Of a DNA stretch of 64,000 bases, positions 28,295 through 36,573 are shown piece after piece. The notes beneath the pieces were generated by a model. The model saw nothing but the letters and a program-made list of their open reading frames with translations. It did no database searches and was not told the origin of the DNA. Each line of letters begins with the position of its first letter. The first letter of the stretch is position 1. This DNA is from CAVSVP01 sp963731125 (lineage in GTDB: Bacteria; Pseudomonadota; Gammaproteobacteria; Competibacterales; Competibacteraceae), in NCBI GenBank assembly GCA_963731125.1, contig CAVSVP010000013.1, positions 248,001 to 312,000 of the forward strand. The letters run 5' to 3'. Position numbers and translations under genes: made by a program.

Positions 28295-29049
28295 GAGGGA
28301 GGATTACTCCTCCCGTCCGCCCACACCACCGTGCGTACGGGACCGTACACGGTGGTTCAAATGGACCGCTGCCAACCGCGTAGCTGATCTAGCAGACCGC
28401 AAAGTCCCCACTGTGTCAGCAACCGAAGGGTCACTGCCGCGTGCAGATGCGAAGCCCCTGCATTCCACCAAGCGCCAAGCCCGGTGGCCGCTGCTTTGCG
28501 TGCCCGCGTCGCGTCGACGCCCAGCGCCATCAGCTGCCGGCGTCGCGTCTCTGGTTGACGCCATTGCTCCCATAAGATTTTACGTAGCCGACGGCGTAGC
28601 CATTGATCCAACTGCTCGAAAGCGGCTTTCACGCTGGTGAGCCGAAAGTAGCTTACCCATCCTCGGGTAAACGCATTGATCTCCTTAATCACCTGGCGAA
28701 TATTACGACCCCGTCCCTGGTGGGTAATCTGACGTATCCGGTCCTTCGCCCGTTTGACGGACGTCGGTGCTGGTTTCAATCGCGGTTGGCGATGGCGGGT
28801 CACCGTATAGCCTAGAAACGTTCGGTTCCAGGGCCGATCGACGGCGCTTTTGGCTCGATTCACCTTCAAGCGCAGCCGGCCTTCCAGGAAGTGCGTCACT
28901 GACGCCATGACCCGTTCGCCCGCCCGTTGGCTTTTGACGTAGATAGTGGTGTCATCAGCATAGCGGCAGAAGCGATGACCTCTGCGTTCGAGTTCTTGAT
29001 CAACATCATCCAGCAGGACGTTTGATAATAACGGTGAAAGTACACCTCC
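28295..29049 (-). mobile_element. 5'-truncated group II intron (3' end plus reverse transcriptase)
   Basis: Just 3' of the reverse transcriptase stop, the minus strand can fold as domain V (CCACCGTGTACG, loop, CGTACGCACGGTGG). A domain VI-like hairpin follows (GGGAGGAGTAATCCTCCC), ending close to GACCCGAT at the border with the IS1182 gene. The intron lacks domains I-IV and the N-terminal half of its protein; the cut falls before GGVLSPLLSN at about 29049. Such 5' truncation is usual for incomplete retrotransposition or later deletion. Confidence 0.75.
28357..29049 (-). pseudogene. Group II intron reverse transcriptase/maturase, N-terminally truncated
   Basis: The open frame reads GGVLSPLLSNVLLDDVDQEL, RRGHRFCRYADDTTIYVKS with the YADD catalytic site, then NRAKSAVDRPWNRTFLGYTV, and the maturase (X) domain RQVIKEINAFTRGWVSYFRL. 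The C-terminal tail contains GAWWNAGASHLHAAVTLRLL. The upstream palm and finger motifs (RT0-RT4) are gone, so the enzyme is dead. Confidence 0.85.
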
Positions 29050-29248
29050 AACAATGTTGCAAAAAAAGCGCTGGAATTCTCATCGGCCATTGAACGCGAG
29101 CGCTTGAAAGTACGCTACGGTGAGGGTTTTGGCGGCGCGCCGCTGCGGCTTCTCCCAGCGATGCACCGCGTAACCACCGGTGCGGGGGAACGCAACGATG
29201 AGCCAGCAACAGAGCCAAGTTCGACACCCTTTGGAGGTGACCATCATG

Positions 29249-29401
29249 TTTGAACCGAATCGTTTAGCTGCGATGCATCTGGTCGATGCCTATAACCAAG
29301 TCGTCCCGTTACGACTTCGCGCAACCCCTACCCCTGGTCGTACGTCACAGCCGACACTGGAACCGCAGAGCCCCGCATCAAGGCAAGGAGGTCAGTCATG
29401 A
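29249..29401 (+). CDS. Small ORF overlapping the serine recombinase start
   Basis: The 50-residue frame (MFEPNRLAAMHLVDAYNQVV...) begins after GGAGGT seven bases upstream. Its stop overlaps the recombinase ATG as ATGA, so the two are translationally coupled. No family is recognised. A small ORF also precedes the second recombinase at 34190, which suggests a conserved accessory part. Bases 29050-29248 also hold a frame ending ...SSTPFGGDHHV that overlaps this start, broken upstream by the intron fragment. Confidence 0.5.
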   Translation, partial: FEPNRLAAMHLVDAYNQVVPLRLRATPTPGRTSQPTLEPQSPASRQGGQS

Positions 29402-30573
29402 GCACGTTAGCCGCGGCCCTGTATGCCCGCGTGTCCTCCGATCAGCAGGCACAGGCGCAGACCATTGATAGCCAAGTGGCGGCGCTACACGAACGCATTA
29501 CCAACGATGGCGCGGTATTGAATCCAGCGCATCAATTTATCGACGCTGGGTACAGCGGCGCGACGTTGCTCCGCCCGGCGTTAGAGCCATTACGCGATGC
29601 GGTGGCCGCGGGCGAACTCGAACGGGTCTACGTCTACGCCCCGGATCGGCTAGCACGCCAATATGCCTACCAGGTGATGCTGGGTGATGAGTTCCAACGC
29701 GCCGGGGTGGAGCTGGTGTTTCTCAACCGCGAGCTCGGCCCGTCACCGGAAGATGAGCTACTGCTCCAGAGGCAAGGCATGATCGCGGAGTACGAGCGTG
29801 CTCAGATTCTCGAACGCAGTCGTCGGGGGAAACGCCATAAGGCGCAGCAGGGCTCGGTAAACGTGCTTGGCGGTGCCCCCTATGGCTACCGCTATATCAC
29901 CCTGGCTGAAGGCGGCGGTGAGGCGCGCTACGAAGTGACCGACGAGCAAGCCCAGGGGGTACGCCAGATCTTTAACTGGGTCGCGCGTGAGCGCTTGAGC
30001 ATTGGCGAAGTAACGCGCCGCTTGGGCGTAGCCGCCATCCCCTCGCCCAGCGGGAAAACCTGGTGGGATCGCACGACGGTTTGGGATAGGCTGAAAAATC
30101 CCGCTTACCAAGGCCAAGCAGCATTCGGTAACACCCGTGCCGGTGAGTTACGCTCGCGGTTGCGTGCCCAACGTGGACGCCCCTTACCACCGCGCGAGGC
30201 ACGCTCGACGTACGAGGTACCGCCCGAGCAATGGCTACCCATTCCCGTACCGCCCCTGGTCGAAGAGGCGCTGTTTGAGGCCGTCGCCGTGCAACTGGAA
30301 GATAATCGCCGCCGGGCGCGTACCCGTGCGCGTGGTGCCAAGTATCTACTCCAGGGCTTGTTGGTATGCCGCTGCTGTGGCTATAGCTACTACGGCAAAC
30401 CCATCAGCCCCAGCGCCCGTAAGGGCAACCCGCGCGCGTATGCCTATTCTCGCTGCATCGGCAGTGACGCCCATCGTTTCGGTGGCCAGCGTCTCTGCGA
30501 TAACCAGGTATCCTCTCAAAATTTCATGGCGAATCAGGACACGTATGCAGTTCAGCTTTGCTCTTTTGCCTGA
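29398..30573 (+). pseudogene. Large serine recombinase, truncated by IS66-type element
   Basis: The N-terminal resolvase domain is complete: AALYARVSSDQQ with the nucleophilic serine, DAGYSGATLLRP, VYVYAPDRLARQ and AEYERAQILERSRRGKR. The recombinase domain (GGAPYGYRYI ... TVWDRLKNPAYQGQ) and the start of the zinc ribbon (LLVCRCCGYSYYG, then SRCIGSDAH) follow. At 30507, after RLCDNQ, the frame runs into the IS at 30508 and ends with 22 foreign residues. The missing part is the rest of the zinc ribbon and the coiled coil, so it is probably inactive. Confidence 0.85.
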
Positions 30574-32359
30574 TCAACTGCGCCAGTGAAGGCAGCTCAA
30601 ATTTCCCACTTACCCGATCATAAATATAGTCATAAGCACTGACGCCGAGTTTCTTCGCCGTTTGCACCAGGGTCATGAAGGTGTCTTTGGCCTGGGTACC
30701 GGCTTTGGATTTGGTGTGCAGGCTGACATCCCTGACCCGGGCTTGTGCACGGGCACCCAACTCAGCATCATTGTTATGCAACGGCAACTCGGGATGACGC
30801 AGCACCGCCAAGAGAGCCTCTTTTTTGGCGAGGGTTTTGGCGATTCGGTCGTCGAGCTCGGCATAGTCGGTTCGGGTTGAGAACAACCGGTCGAACGCCT
30901 CGGACAGCCTGGCCGCCTCGGCCGATGTCGGGGTTTGTTTAAACTCGAGCAGTTGGCCGTAGAAAGCCCAATAGTCTTGGCGAAAGCGCTCCCATCGTTG
31001 CCGATGTGCGGGGACGATAGGATTGAGCTTTTTATCGTGCCGACCGTCATGTACCCAGCACAGCGCCAACTGCTCGGTGAGCCGCTTAAATTGCGCGGCA
31101 TCATCGCACAGCAACAGCTTGACCACCGGCAACGCAGTCTCCTGGTGATACGCGGCGATCGCGGCGGCTTCGAGAAGGCGGCGGCGCTGGCGAGGGCCGG
31201 GCGGTAACTCATCCAACCGCTGGGTGATCTGCGCTTCGGTGAATGGTTGGTCTTTCGCCAGGCTATCCACGCGGGCGATGAGCTTCTGAGACACACCGAA
31301 TTGCTCGAGCAACTCCAGCGTTTCGCTATTGAACACAAATCGACGGGGAGCAAAATTTCTCAGTACGTCCAATACGCTTAACCGATCTTTGTGTTCGGTC
31401 GTGAAATAGGCCGTGGATAACGGATTACAGACCACCTGGGTAGAGTGGTTTTCACCGTTGACCCGCGCCCTGGTGTCATCGATCTGCTGATAGTCCCCGC
31501 ATTCCAGGGCAGCCCGATAGAGCTCGTCCTTTTCGCGATGAAAGACCGCTGGCGGATCGGTCAACAAACCCGAGATATAACCCGCCGAGATGCGGACGTT
31601 GAAATTGCGCAGAAACGCTAAAATCTTCGGTTCAGACAGGTTACATACGTGCTCCATCGTCGGAATCAGCGCACGAATGCCGGCACCGAATTCCCCCTTC
31701 ACCCCTGGCGGTAAGGGCCCTCGATAAGTCTGCTGTTGCGACGGCGAATAATATACCGCACGGCGGTATTCCACATTGTCCGAGGTGATTTTCAGGTCCT
31801 GAACAAGGACGCTTTCATACCCCTTGAAGATGGCATCTTCCGGGAGTCCATCACGATTGACCGGACACACCTGCACTCGGTCAATGTTGATCTGCTCGCG
31901 TTTCGATTCCCGCTGGTGTTCTCCCCGGCCTCCCTTGCCCTGTGCTCCTGAGGCCTCCTTACGCTCCTGTTCCGAAGATAGGTCATCACGCTTTTGGGGT
32001 TTCCCCTTAATCTCCGGCTTCCCTTGCTCGCCTTTCAAACGGTTGATTTCATCCTTCAGCTTTTGTTGCTCTTCCTTTAACTTTTCGTTCTCCGCGGCCA
32101 GCGTTTCCACCAGATTCAGCAACACCACCACACTGGCCTTGACATCAGCCGTTTCTATCCGCTCAATGTCTAGCGGCAGCGTTTCGAAAACAGTGGCAAT
32201 TTCGGTACGGTTCATAACCTACTACATGGGGCAGCCAAGCGTTTTATCAAGTCTTCCACGCGCTACTTTGTTCCATGAGCGCTAAACTCGGGTAGCGCGT
32301 AGCGCCAACCCATCGAACCGTTGCTGAAGCTTTATTACCATGAGATTTTGAGAAGATAC
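30508..32359 (-). mobile_element. IS66-family element with a lone TnpC
   Basis: The ends begin GTATCCTCTCAAAATTTCAT and, on the other side inverted, GTATCTTCTCAAAATCTCAT, with two mismatches. The 1852-bp element carries only a TnpC-type transposase, without tnpA and tnpB, like the ISBst12-type subgroup. The flanks (ATAACCAG and AATCGTGC) do not match, so there is no 8-bp duplication. A deletion or recombination must have joined two different neighbours here. Confidence 0.85.
30524..32215 (-). CDS. tnpC: IS66-family transposase TnpC
   Basis: This 563-residue protein has a coiled-coil N-terminus (ETLAAENEKLKEEQQKLKDE), a basic linker, a central region with YQQIDDTRARVNGENHSTQVV, and CWVHDGRHDKKLNP. 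The C-terminal part has LPLHNNDAELGARAQARVRD, where IS66 transposases have the late acidic residue. No frameshift or internal stop is seen, so it may be active. Confidence 0.85.
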   Translation of the reverse strand: MNRTEIATVFETLPLDIERIETADVKASVVVLLNLVETLAAENEKLKEEQQKLKDEINRLKGEQGKPEIKGKPQKRDDLSSEQERKEASGAQGKGGRGEHQRESKREQINIDRVQVCPVNRDGLPEDAIFKGYESVLVQDLKITSDNVEYRRAVYYSPSQQQTYRGPLPPGVKGEFGAGIRALIPTMEHVCNLSEPKILAFLRNFNVRISAGYISGLLTDPPAVFHREKDELYRAALECGDYQQIDDTRARVNGENHSTQVVCNPLSTAYFTTEHKDRLSVLDVLRNFAPRRFVFNSETLELLEQFGVSQKLIARVDSLAKDQPFTEAQITQRLDELPPGPRQRRRLLEAAAIAAYHQETALPVVKLLLCDDAAQFKRLTEQLALCWVHDGRHDKKLNPIVPAHRQRWERFRQDYWAFYGQLLEFKQTPTSAEAARLSEAFDRLFSTRTDYAELDDRIAKTLAKKEALLAVLRHPELPLHNNDAELGARAQARVRDVSLHTKSKAGTQAKDTFMTLVQTAKKLGVSAYDYIYDRVSGKFELPSLAQLIRQKSKAELHTCPDSP

Positions 32360-32590
32360 AATCGTGCCGCGTTTGGCAGATCAGGGGGAATACCTGGCTT
32401 CGGAATCCACCTTCTACCGGATTCTGCATACGGCTGAGGAACAGCGCCATCGCGGGCGCAGCCGCGCCCCACGGCCACCAACTCCCCCGCCGCGCCATTG
32501 CGCCCGCGGCCCGCGCGAGGTCTGGTCATGGGATATTACCTGGTTACCGGGCCCGGTGAAGGGGCTGTTTTTCTATCTGTATCTCATCAT
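32360..32590 (+). pseudogene. IS3-family transposase OrfB, first fragment
   Basis: The frame reads IVPRLADQGEYLASESTFYR, ILHTAEEQRHRGRSRAP, then REVWSWDITWLPGPVKGLFF, which contains the first catalytic Asp (WDIT) of IS3-family OrfB. It is cut on the left by the IS66-type element and on the right, after FYLYLI, by the serine-recombinase element. It continues at 34499. Confidence 0.85.
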
Positions 32591-34190
32591 AATAGTCTTT
32601 ACGCAAGTGACAAAACTGAATATGCTCGCTGCTGGGACTCGTTGGAATCACATAGCGGATTTCGACATCGCCATTGCTGACCACAACCCGATCAATTAAC
32701 AATTCAACTAAAGTCCGTTTGTGTTCAAAGGTGGCGCTGGTCAAGCCCCTTTGCACCCGCTGACAAAATGCTGCTACGGAGCCGATCACGCCGGCTAAGG
32801 CGGCTTGCTGATCGACTTGACTCTCAAGCTGTTTCGCCTGCTGCTCCAGCGCGTGGCGTTTGCGCTCCAACTCGGCGCGGCGCCGCTGGTACTCGGCGAC
32901 CGGGATCACTGCCATCAAATACGCCTGGGTAAGACGTTCGAGCTGCTGCGCTAGACTCGCCTGGCCTTTGCGTAGTGCCTCTTTACGGACCTGCAGCTCT
33001 TGTGGCAACCAATGCCCACCGTGGGCACGCTCCAAGGCGTAAGCAACGATCTCGGGGTGGCGTAGCACTTCACAGAGGTCTTGCCATACCAGCTCATCCA
33101 GTGCTTGTACTGGAATACAGCGTGACGAGCAATGCGTATCACGCGCGCTTTGGCTACGGGCGCGCTTGCCGTGACAGAAGTAGTAGCTATAACCACCCGG
33201 CTGTACCGTCCGCGCGGTGCAGCTCAACCCACATAGCCCACAGCTGACCAGCGCGCGCAAGAGGTAAGGGTGGGCTTTGTTGTTACGCCGTGCAAAGGCC
33301 TGATTGCGAGCGAGTTTGGCTGGTACCAGCTCATCTTGTGCTGGGCTCACAATGGCGGGAACGCTCGCTGCTGGTGTCCACTGCTCCCGCGGTACTGCCG
33401 TCTTACCACTAGCGTGACCAACCGGGTGTAACGCCGACTGCCGACGTCGCACCGCGCGAGCACGAGAGCGGTCTGTATAGACTTGGCCGGTATAGGTCGG
33501 ATTGGTCAACAAATTACGCAGCGTCGTAATCTGCCAGCGGCGTTTGCCGGTCGCTGTCGCCACTCCAGCCGTAGATAAGCGCCTGGCCAAGTCACCCAGA
33601 CTGACCGATTCGTCCGCATAAGCAGCAAACAGCTCTTTGACCACCACCGCTTCCGCAGGGTCGAGGTAAACCCCCTCCGGATCGCGTGGTCGATCCGGAT
33701 CAACCCGATAGCCGTAGGGCGGCACGCTCCACGGCAACAGCGTTCCGCTACGGAGCTTTCGCTGGCGCCCGCGGCGCATCCGCTCGCTCATCAAGGTGCG
33801 TTCGTATTCGGCTACGGCACCGCGAATTTGCAACAGTAACTGGTCATGCGGATCCTGACTCATCGGTCGGTCCAGAAACTGCACCTCACAGCCGTAGCGC
33901 TCAAGCTCTTCGAGCAACACCATTTGATGGACGTAGTTACGGGCCAACCGATCGGGGGCAGTGACTACTACCCGATCAAAGTCCGCCGCTTTGATTTTGT
34001 CGCGCAACTGATCCAAGCCAGGGCGGTTCAGGCTCGCTCCGCTATAGCCGTCGTCGCGAAAGATGTTCTCCGCCGGCAGGTCCTCGCCTTGGGCTCGCAG
34101 ATGCGCATGCAGTAACGTTAGTTGTTGTTCGATGGTCTGGGTCTGCGCTTGACGCTGGGTGGATACGCGCCCATAGATCGCCGTTCTCAT
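32544..34190 (-). CDS. Large serine recombinase
   Basis: The 548-residue protein has the resolvase domain (TAIYGRVSTQRQ with the catalytic serine, DDGYSGASLNRPG, VVVTAPDRLARN, AEYERTLMSERMRRGRQ) and the recombinase domain (VPPYGYRVDP, TTLRNLLTNPTYTGQVY). The zinc ribbon (LVSCGLCGLSCTA ... YYFCHGK ... HCSSRC) and a long coiled coil (RRRAELERKRHALEQQAKQL) follow. The last ~14 codons (after DYYDEIQ) lie in IS3 DNA, because the element end falls inside the reading frame, so the natural C-terminus may be slightly different. All catalytic parts are present. Confidence 0.88.
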   Translation of the reverse strand: MRTAIYGRVSTQRQAQTQTIEQQLTLLHAHLRAQGEDLPAENIFRDDGYSGASLNRPGLDQLRDKIKAADFDRVVVTAPDRLARNYVHQMVLLEELERYGCEVQFLDRPMSQDPHDQLLLQIRGAVAEYERTLMSERMRRGRQRKLRSGTLLPWSVPPYGYRVDPDRPRDPEGVYLDPAEAVVVKELFAAYADESVSLGDLARRLSTAGVATATGKRRWQITTLRNLLTNPTYTGQVYTDRSRARAVRRRQSALHPVGHASGKTAVPREQWTPAASVPAIVSPAQDELVPAKLARNQAFARRNNKAHPYLLRALVSCGLCGLSCTARTVQPGGYSYYFCHGKRARSQSARDTHCSSRCIPVQALDELVWQDLCEVLRHPEIVAYALERAHGGHWLPQELQVRKEALRKGQASLAQQLERLTQAYLMAVIPVAEYQRRRAELERKRHALEQQAKQLESQVDQQAALAGVIGSVAAFCQRVQRGLTSATFEHKRTLVELLIDRVVVSNGDVEIRYVIPTSPSSEHIQFCHLRKDYYDEIQIEKQPLHRAR

Positions 34191-34499
34191 GAGTGTCCTC
34201 CGCCGTCTGAGGGTCGCTGCTCACAACGTTCGCCACCGGTTGGTGCGTGGCGGCTAGGGCCCATTGCAGCAGCTGTTGGTAGGCCCGGTCCCATCGACGA
34301 GCGCCGTCCGCTTTCGCGATCAGCTGGCGCTGCACTCGCCACTGGTGTTTCATGGCTACCTCCACAATGAATAGGGTTCATTGCTACGGTATACCGATTC
34401 ACCATCAGATTAACTCCGCCCGTGTTGCGGGCATCGCGACCAGCTCAGTTTCAACTGGCCCGTACGGCTCATGCAAAATTTGTCATTTGTGATTAAACC
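32588..34499 (-). mobile_element. Minimal serine-recombinase element inside an IS3 transposase gene
   Basis: The IS3 gene stops after ...FYLYLI at about 32588 and resumes in frame with FDLYSRKIVGWEVY at about 34499. The ~1.9-kb insert holds one large serine recombinase and a small upstream ORF, and nothing else evident. Its ends share a weak inverted similarity (CAAGTGACAAAACTG inside the left end, CAAATGACAAATTTTG inside the right end). No long target duplication is seen, as expected for serine recombination with a 2-base crossover. The exact ends are uncertain by a few bases. Confidence 0.7.
34042..34353 (-). CDS. Small ORF upstream of and overlapping the serine recombinase
   Basis: The ATG at 34353 follows GGAGGT at good distance (MKHQWRVQRQLIAKADGARRW...). 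The frame runs past the recombinase ATG by 149 bases in another frame, so the real end may differ; another frame here stops exactly at the recombinase ATG as ATGA. It has no recognised domain. The parallel with the small ORF before the 29398 recombinase suggests a genuine accessory gene. Confidence 0.4.
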   Translation of the reverse strand: MKHQWRVQRQLIAKADGARRWDRAYQQLLQWALAATHQPVANVVSSDPQTAEDTHENGDLWARIHPASSADPDHRTTTNVTACASASPRRGPAGGEHLSRRRL

Positions 34500-35077
34500 A
34501 TTTTGACCTCTATAGCCGCAAAATCGTTGGCTGGGAGGTGTATGCGTGCGAAAGCGCGGCCTATGCCGCTGAGGTCGTGCGTCGGGCGGTCCTGGTGGAG
34601 CAGGGTCTGGATCAGCCCTTGGTGCTGCATGCCGATAACGGCAGTCCCATGAAGGGCAGTGCCTGGTTGGAGACGCTTTACCGCCTCGGGGTCGTGACCT
34701 CTTACAGCCGCCCCCGCGTGAGCAACGACAACCCGTTCTCCGAGGCCGTCTTTCGTACCTGCAAGTATCGGCCTGATTACCCCGAGCACGGGTTTGCCTC
34801 GTTGGAGGCCGCCCGCCCATGGGTGCTGCAGTTCGTGACCTGGTACAATCACGACCATCGCCATAGTCGGATTCGCTTCGTGACCCCTCACGAACGCCAT
34901 AGCGGCCAAGAAGCCGCCCTTTTGGCGCAGCGCGAGGCGGTTTATGAACAAGCCAGGGCACGTCACCCCGAGCGCTGGCAGGGCGCCATCCGCAACTGGA
35001 AACCGGTCACCGAGGTGTGGCTAAACCCAGCCACCGAGGTGCTGGACAAGGTTCCCGGTCTACCACAGACCGAATAG
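34499..35077 (+). pseudogene. IS3-family transposase OrfB, second fragment
   Basis: The frame reads FDLYSRKIVGWEVYACESAA, LVLHADNGSPMKGSAWL with the second Asp, then YSRPRVSNDNPFSEAVFRTC with the conserved Glu region, and WYNHDHRHSRIRFVTPHERH. This is the C-terminal half of the rve integrase domain of an IS3-family OrfB. The first Asp lies in the fragment at 32360-32590. Excision of the intervening recombinase element would nearly restore the gene. The IS end probably lies near TATCTTGACAAAC at 35093. Confidence 0.87.
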
Positions 35078-35584
35078 AAAAAGACGACAACTATCTTGAC
35101 AAACACCGTCGGAGAAAACCGTCCAACAAGTCTTCGCGCCCCTCTTGATCCAACAACTTCTCAAGCTCCCCAAAAATAGCATCTTGCCCAAGATTCGCCG
35201 AGCACTTCCTGTCGCTGATGATGACGATGAGCTACCACAGCCTAGAGCCGCCTGAGGGCCGTCTCCTAATCCCGCTTTCCGATCACGCCCCAGCGGTTGA
35301 TTCCACCGTCACCCCGAGGTACTGTTGCTTGAAATTTAACCATGAAGTTATGACTGTCGAGATTCTCTGTAAACAAGAGAAGGCCTATAAAAGGATTGGT
35401 TTAAGTTTAGACTTCATAGAGGTCTTTCCAATGAAGAAAATGCCTTTAATCAGGCCTATCGGGCCGGCTGGGAAGACGCTAAGCGCCATGCGGAGGAAGG
35501 TTGACCGATACAAACAGCGTGCAAGTCTAAAAATCCACCCACAGTGGTCACATCAAACGCAACCACTGTGGGCAGAGCAAGCTG
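35078..35584. other. Junction region with small coding scraps
   Basis: No complete gene is recognised. Two short stretches look protein-like but have no proper start: VQQVFAPLLIQQLLKLPKNS followed by ILPKIRRALPVADDDD (about 35110-35260), and NEENAFNQAYRAGWEDAKRH ending at about 35498. They may be ends of genes cut when the mobile DNA entered. A 129-codon frame at 35218-35607 has no family features and overlaps the terminator and the next gene, so I do not count it. Confidence 0.45.
35529..35572 (-). terminator. Rho-independent terminator of the secreted-protein gene
   Basis: On the minus strand an 11-bp perfect stem (CCCACAGTGGT and ACCACTGTGGG, 13-base loop) begins 12 bases after the stop of the 35585-35980 gene. 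It is followed by TGGATTTTTAG, a short U-run. Confidence 0.72.
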
Positions 35585-35980
35585 CTACTCTTCATCCGTG
35601 GGATTGAGCGGTCCAGAAGCCGTTTCGATTACCCGCAGAACCGGCAGGTCTGGAAAGACACTACCTGTGTTGATATCCGGCGTAAACTCTCGCGGACTAT
35701 CTGCGTACTCACGAATAAGATCCGCCACGTTGGAGTGAAAGCGGCTGCTCGCAAGTTGATTCGCAATGTCCAGGTAAGCGGCGTAACTCAGCCTGGGTTT
35801 GACGACGGAAAAATTCGTCTTTGCCAGGTTGATTCGCTCCTGTCGTAGCATCTTGGGACATCCTCCGTCCGTGTACAATACCACTCCATCGCCGTGGCAT
35901 TTATTGACGAAAGGGCCTGCTAGCGCCGATGTGCTGCAAAGCAACGCACCCGCCAGCAGGCCAATACCTGCTACTTTCAT
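35585..35980 (-). CDS. Small secreted protein, DUF4124-like start
   Basis: The 131-residue protein has a clear signal peptide (MKVAGIGLLAGALLCSTSALAGP). The mature N-terminus, FVNKCHGDGVVLYTDGGCPK, recalls the KC-DGxxxYTDxxCP pattern of DUF4124 proteins. Two cysteines could form a disulfide in the periplasm. The rest (LSYAAYLDIANQLASSRFHS) shows no known domain. A terminator follows at once, so it is probably a single-gene unit. The function is unknown. Confidence 0.72.
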   Translation of the reverse strand: MKVAGIGLLAGALLCSTSALAGPFVNKCHGDGVVLYTDGGCPKMLRQERINLAKTNFSVVKPRLSYAAYLDIANQLASSRFHSNVADLIREYADSPREFTPDINTGSVFPDLPVLRVIETASGPLNPTDEE

Positions 35981-36573
35981 GGTAAAACCTCACTGCTTGA
36001 TGTCACGGATGAAATCAGCAAGAGCCTTTTACTGATACGTCGGCCAATCCTTTGCTGGCTCTTACTGAGCCTTTGGTGATTGCCAATACGACGACTGATG
36101 CGTCCCTGCTCTTTGCATCGAGCAGTGTTGCAGCGTTCCGCACTGAATTCACCTGAGTGGCCGGTAAACGCCTTAGGCGCATGGGCAGCAGGTGCTACTC
36201 GACATCAAGTTTGTCAGGCGGGCGGCGGCTTAGTTTCTCGGACTCTCTTCAAGAAGGGAAAGCAAAGCAGGGTAAACAACGGGACTGTTTGACTTATCCA
36301 TTAAACATTATCTACAGATATCAAACACATAGAAATTTATGATTCGCTATAAACCACAAAATTTATAATCGTAAACTTCTGTTACGTTCATCTTTTGCCT
36401 GAATTTTTCAGGTATCGCCATTGGTATAGATCTGGAAGTTGTTATCAAGACCGTCTGCGGCAGGGATGTCGCAGTCGAGCTTATCGGGAGGTATTAACAG
36501 CGTGTCTTGAGAATAGCTTCCAGATCTATATTTGTTGGGCTTCTTCTGAGGATGTACCGGGCAGTATGCCGAC
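35981..36573. other. Intergenic region with an inverted-repeat element
   Basis: No gene is evident between the secreted-protein gene and queC. The right third holds a 106-bp imperfect palindrome listed separately; short frames here lack any family features. Confidence 0.5.
36425..36530. repeat. 106-bp imperfect palindromic element downstream of queC
   Basis: Arms of 27 bases (starting TATAGATCTGGAAG) match in 24 positions and enclose 52 bases with a smaller hairpin (CTGCG...CGCAG). The outer bases are TA on both sides. It begins 43 bases after the queC stop, so it may end that transcript. It may also be a MITE with TA target duplication. Confidence 0.6.

Noticed and set aside
35218..35607. 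129-codon frame beginning MMTMSYHSLEPPEG
   Set aside because: It overlaps a terminator and the next gene, shows no family features, and another frame in the same DNA looks more protein-like.
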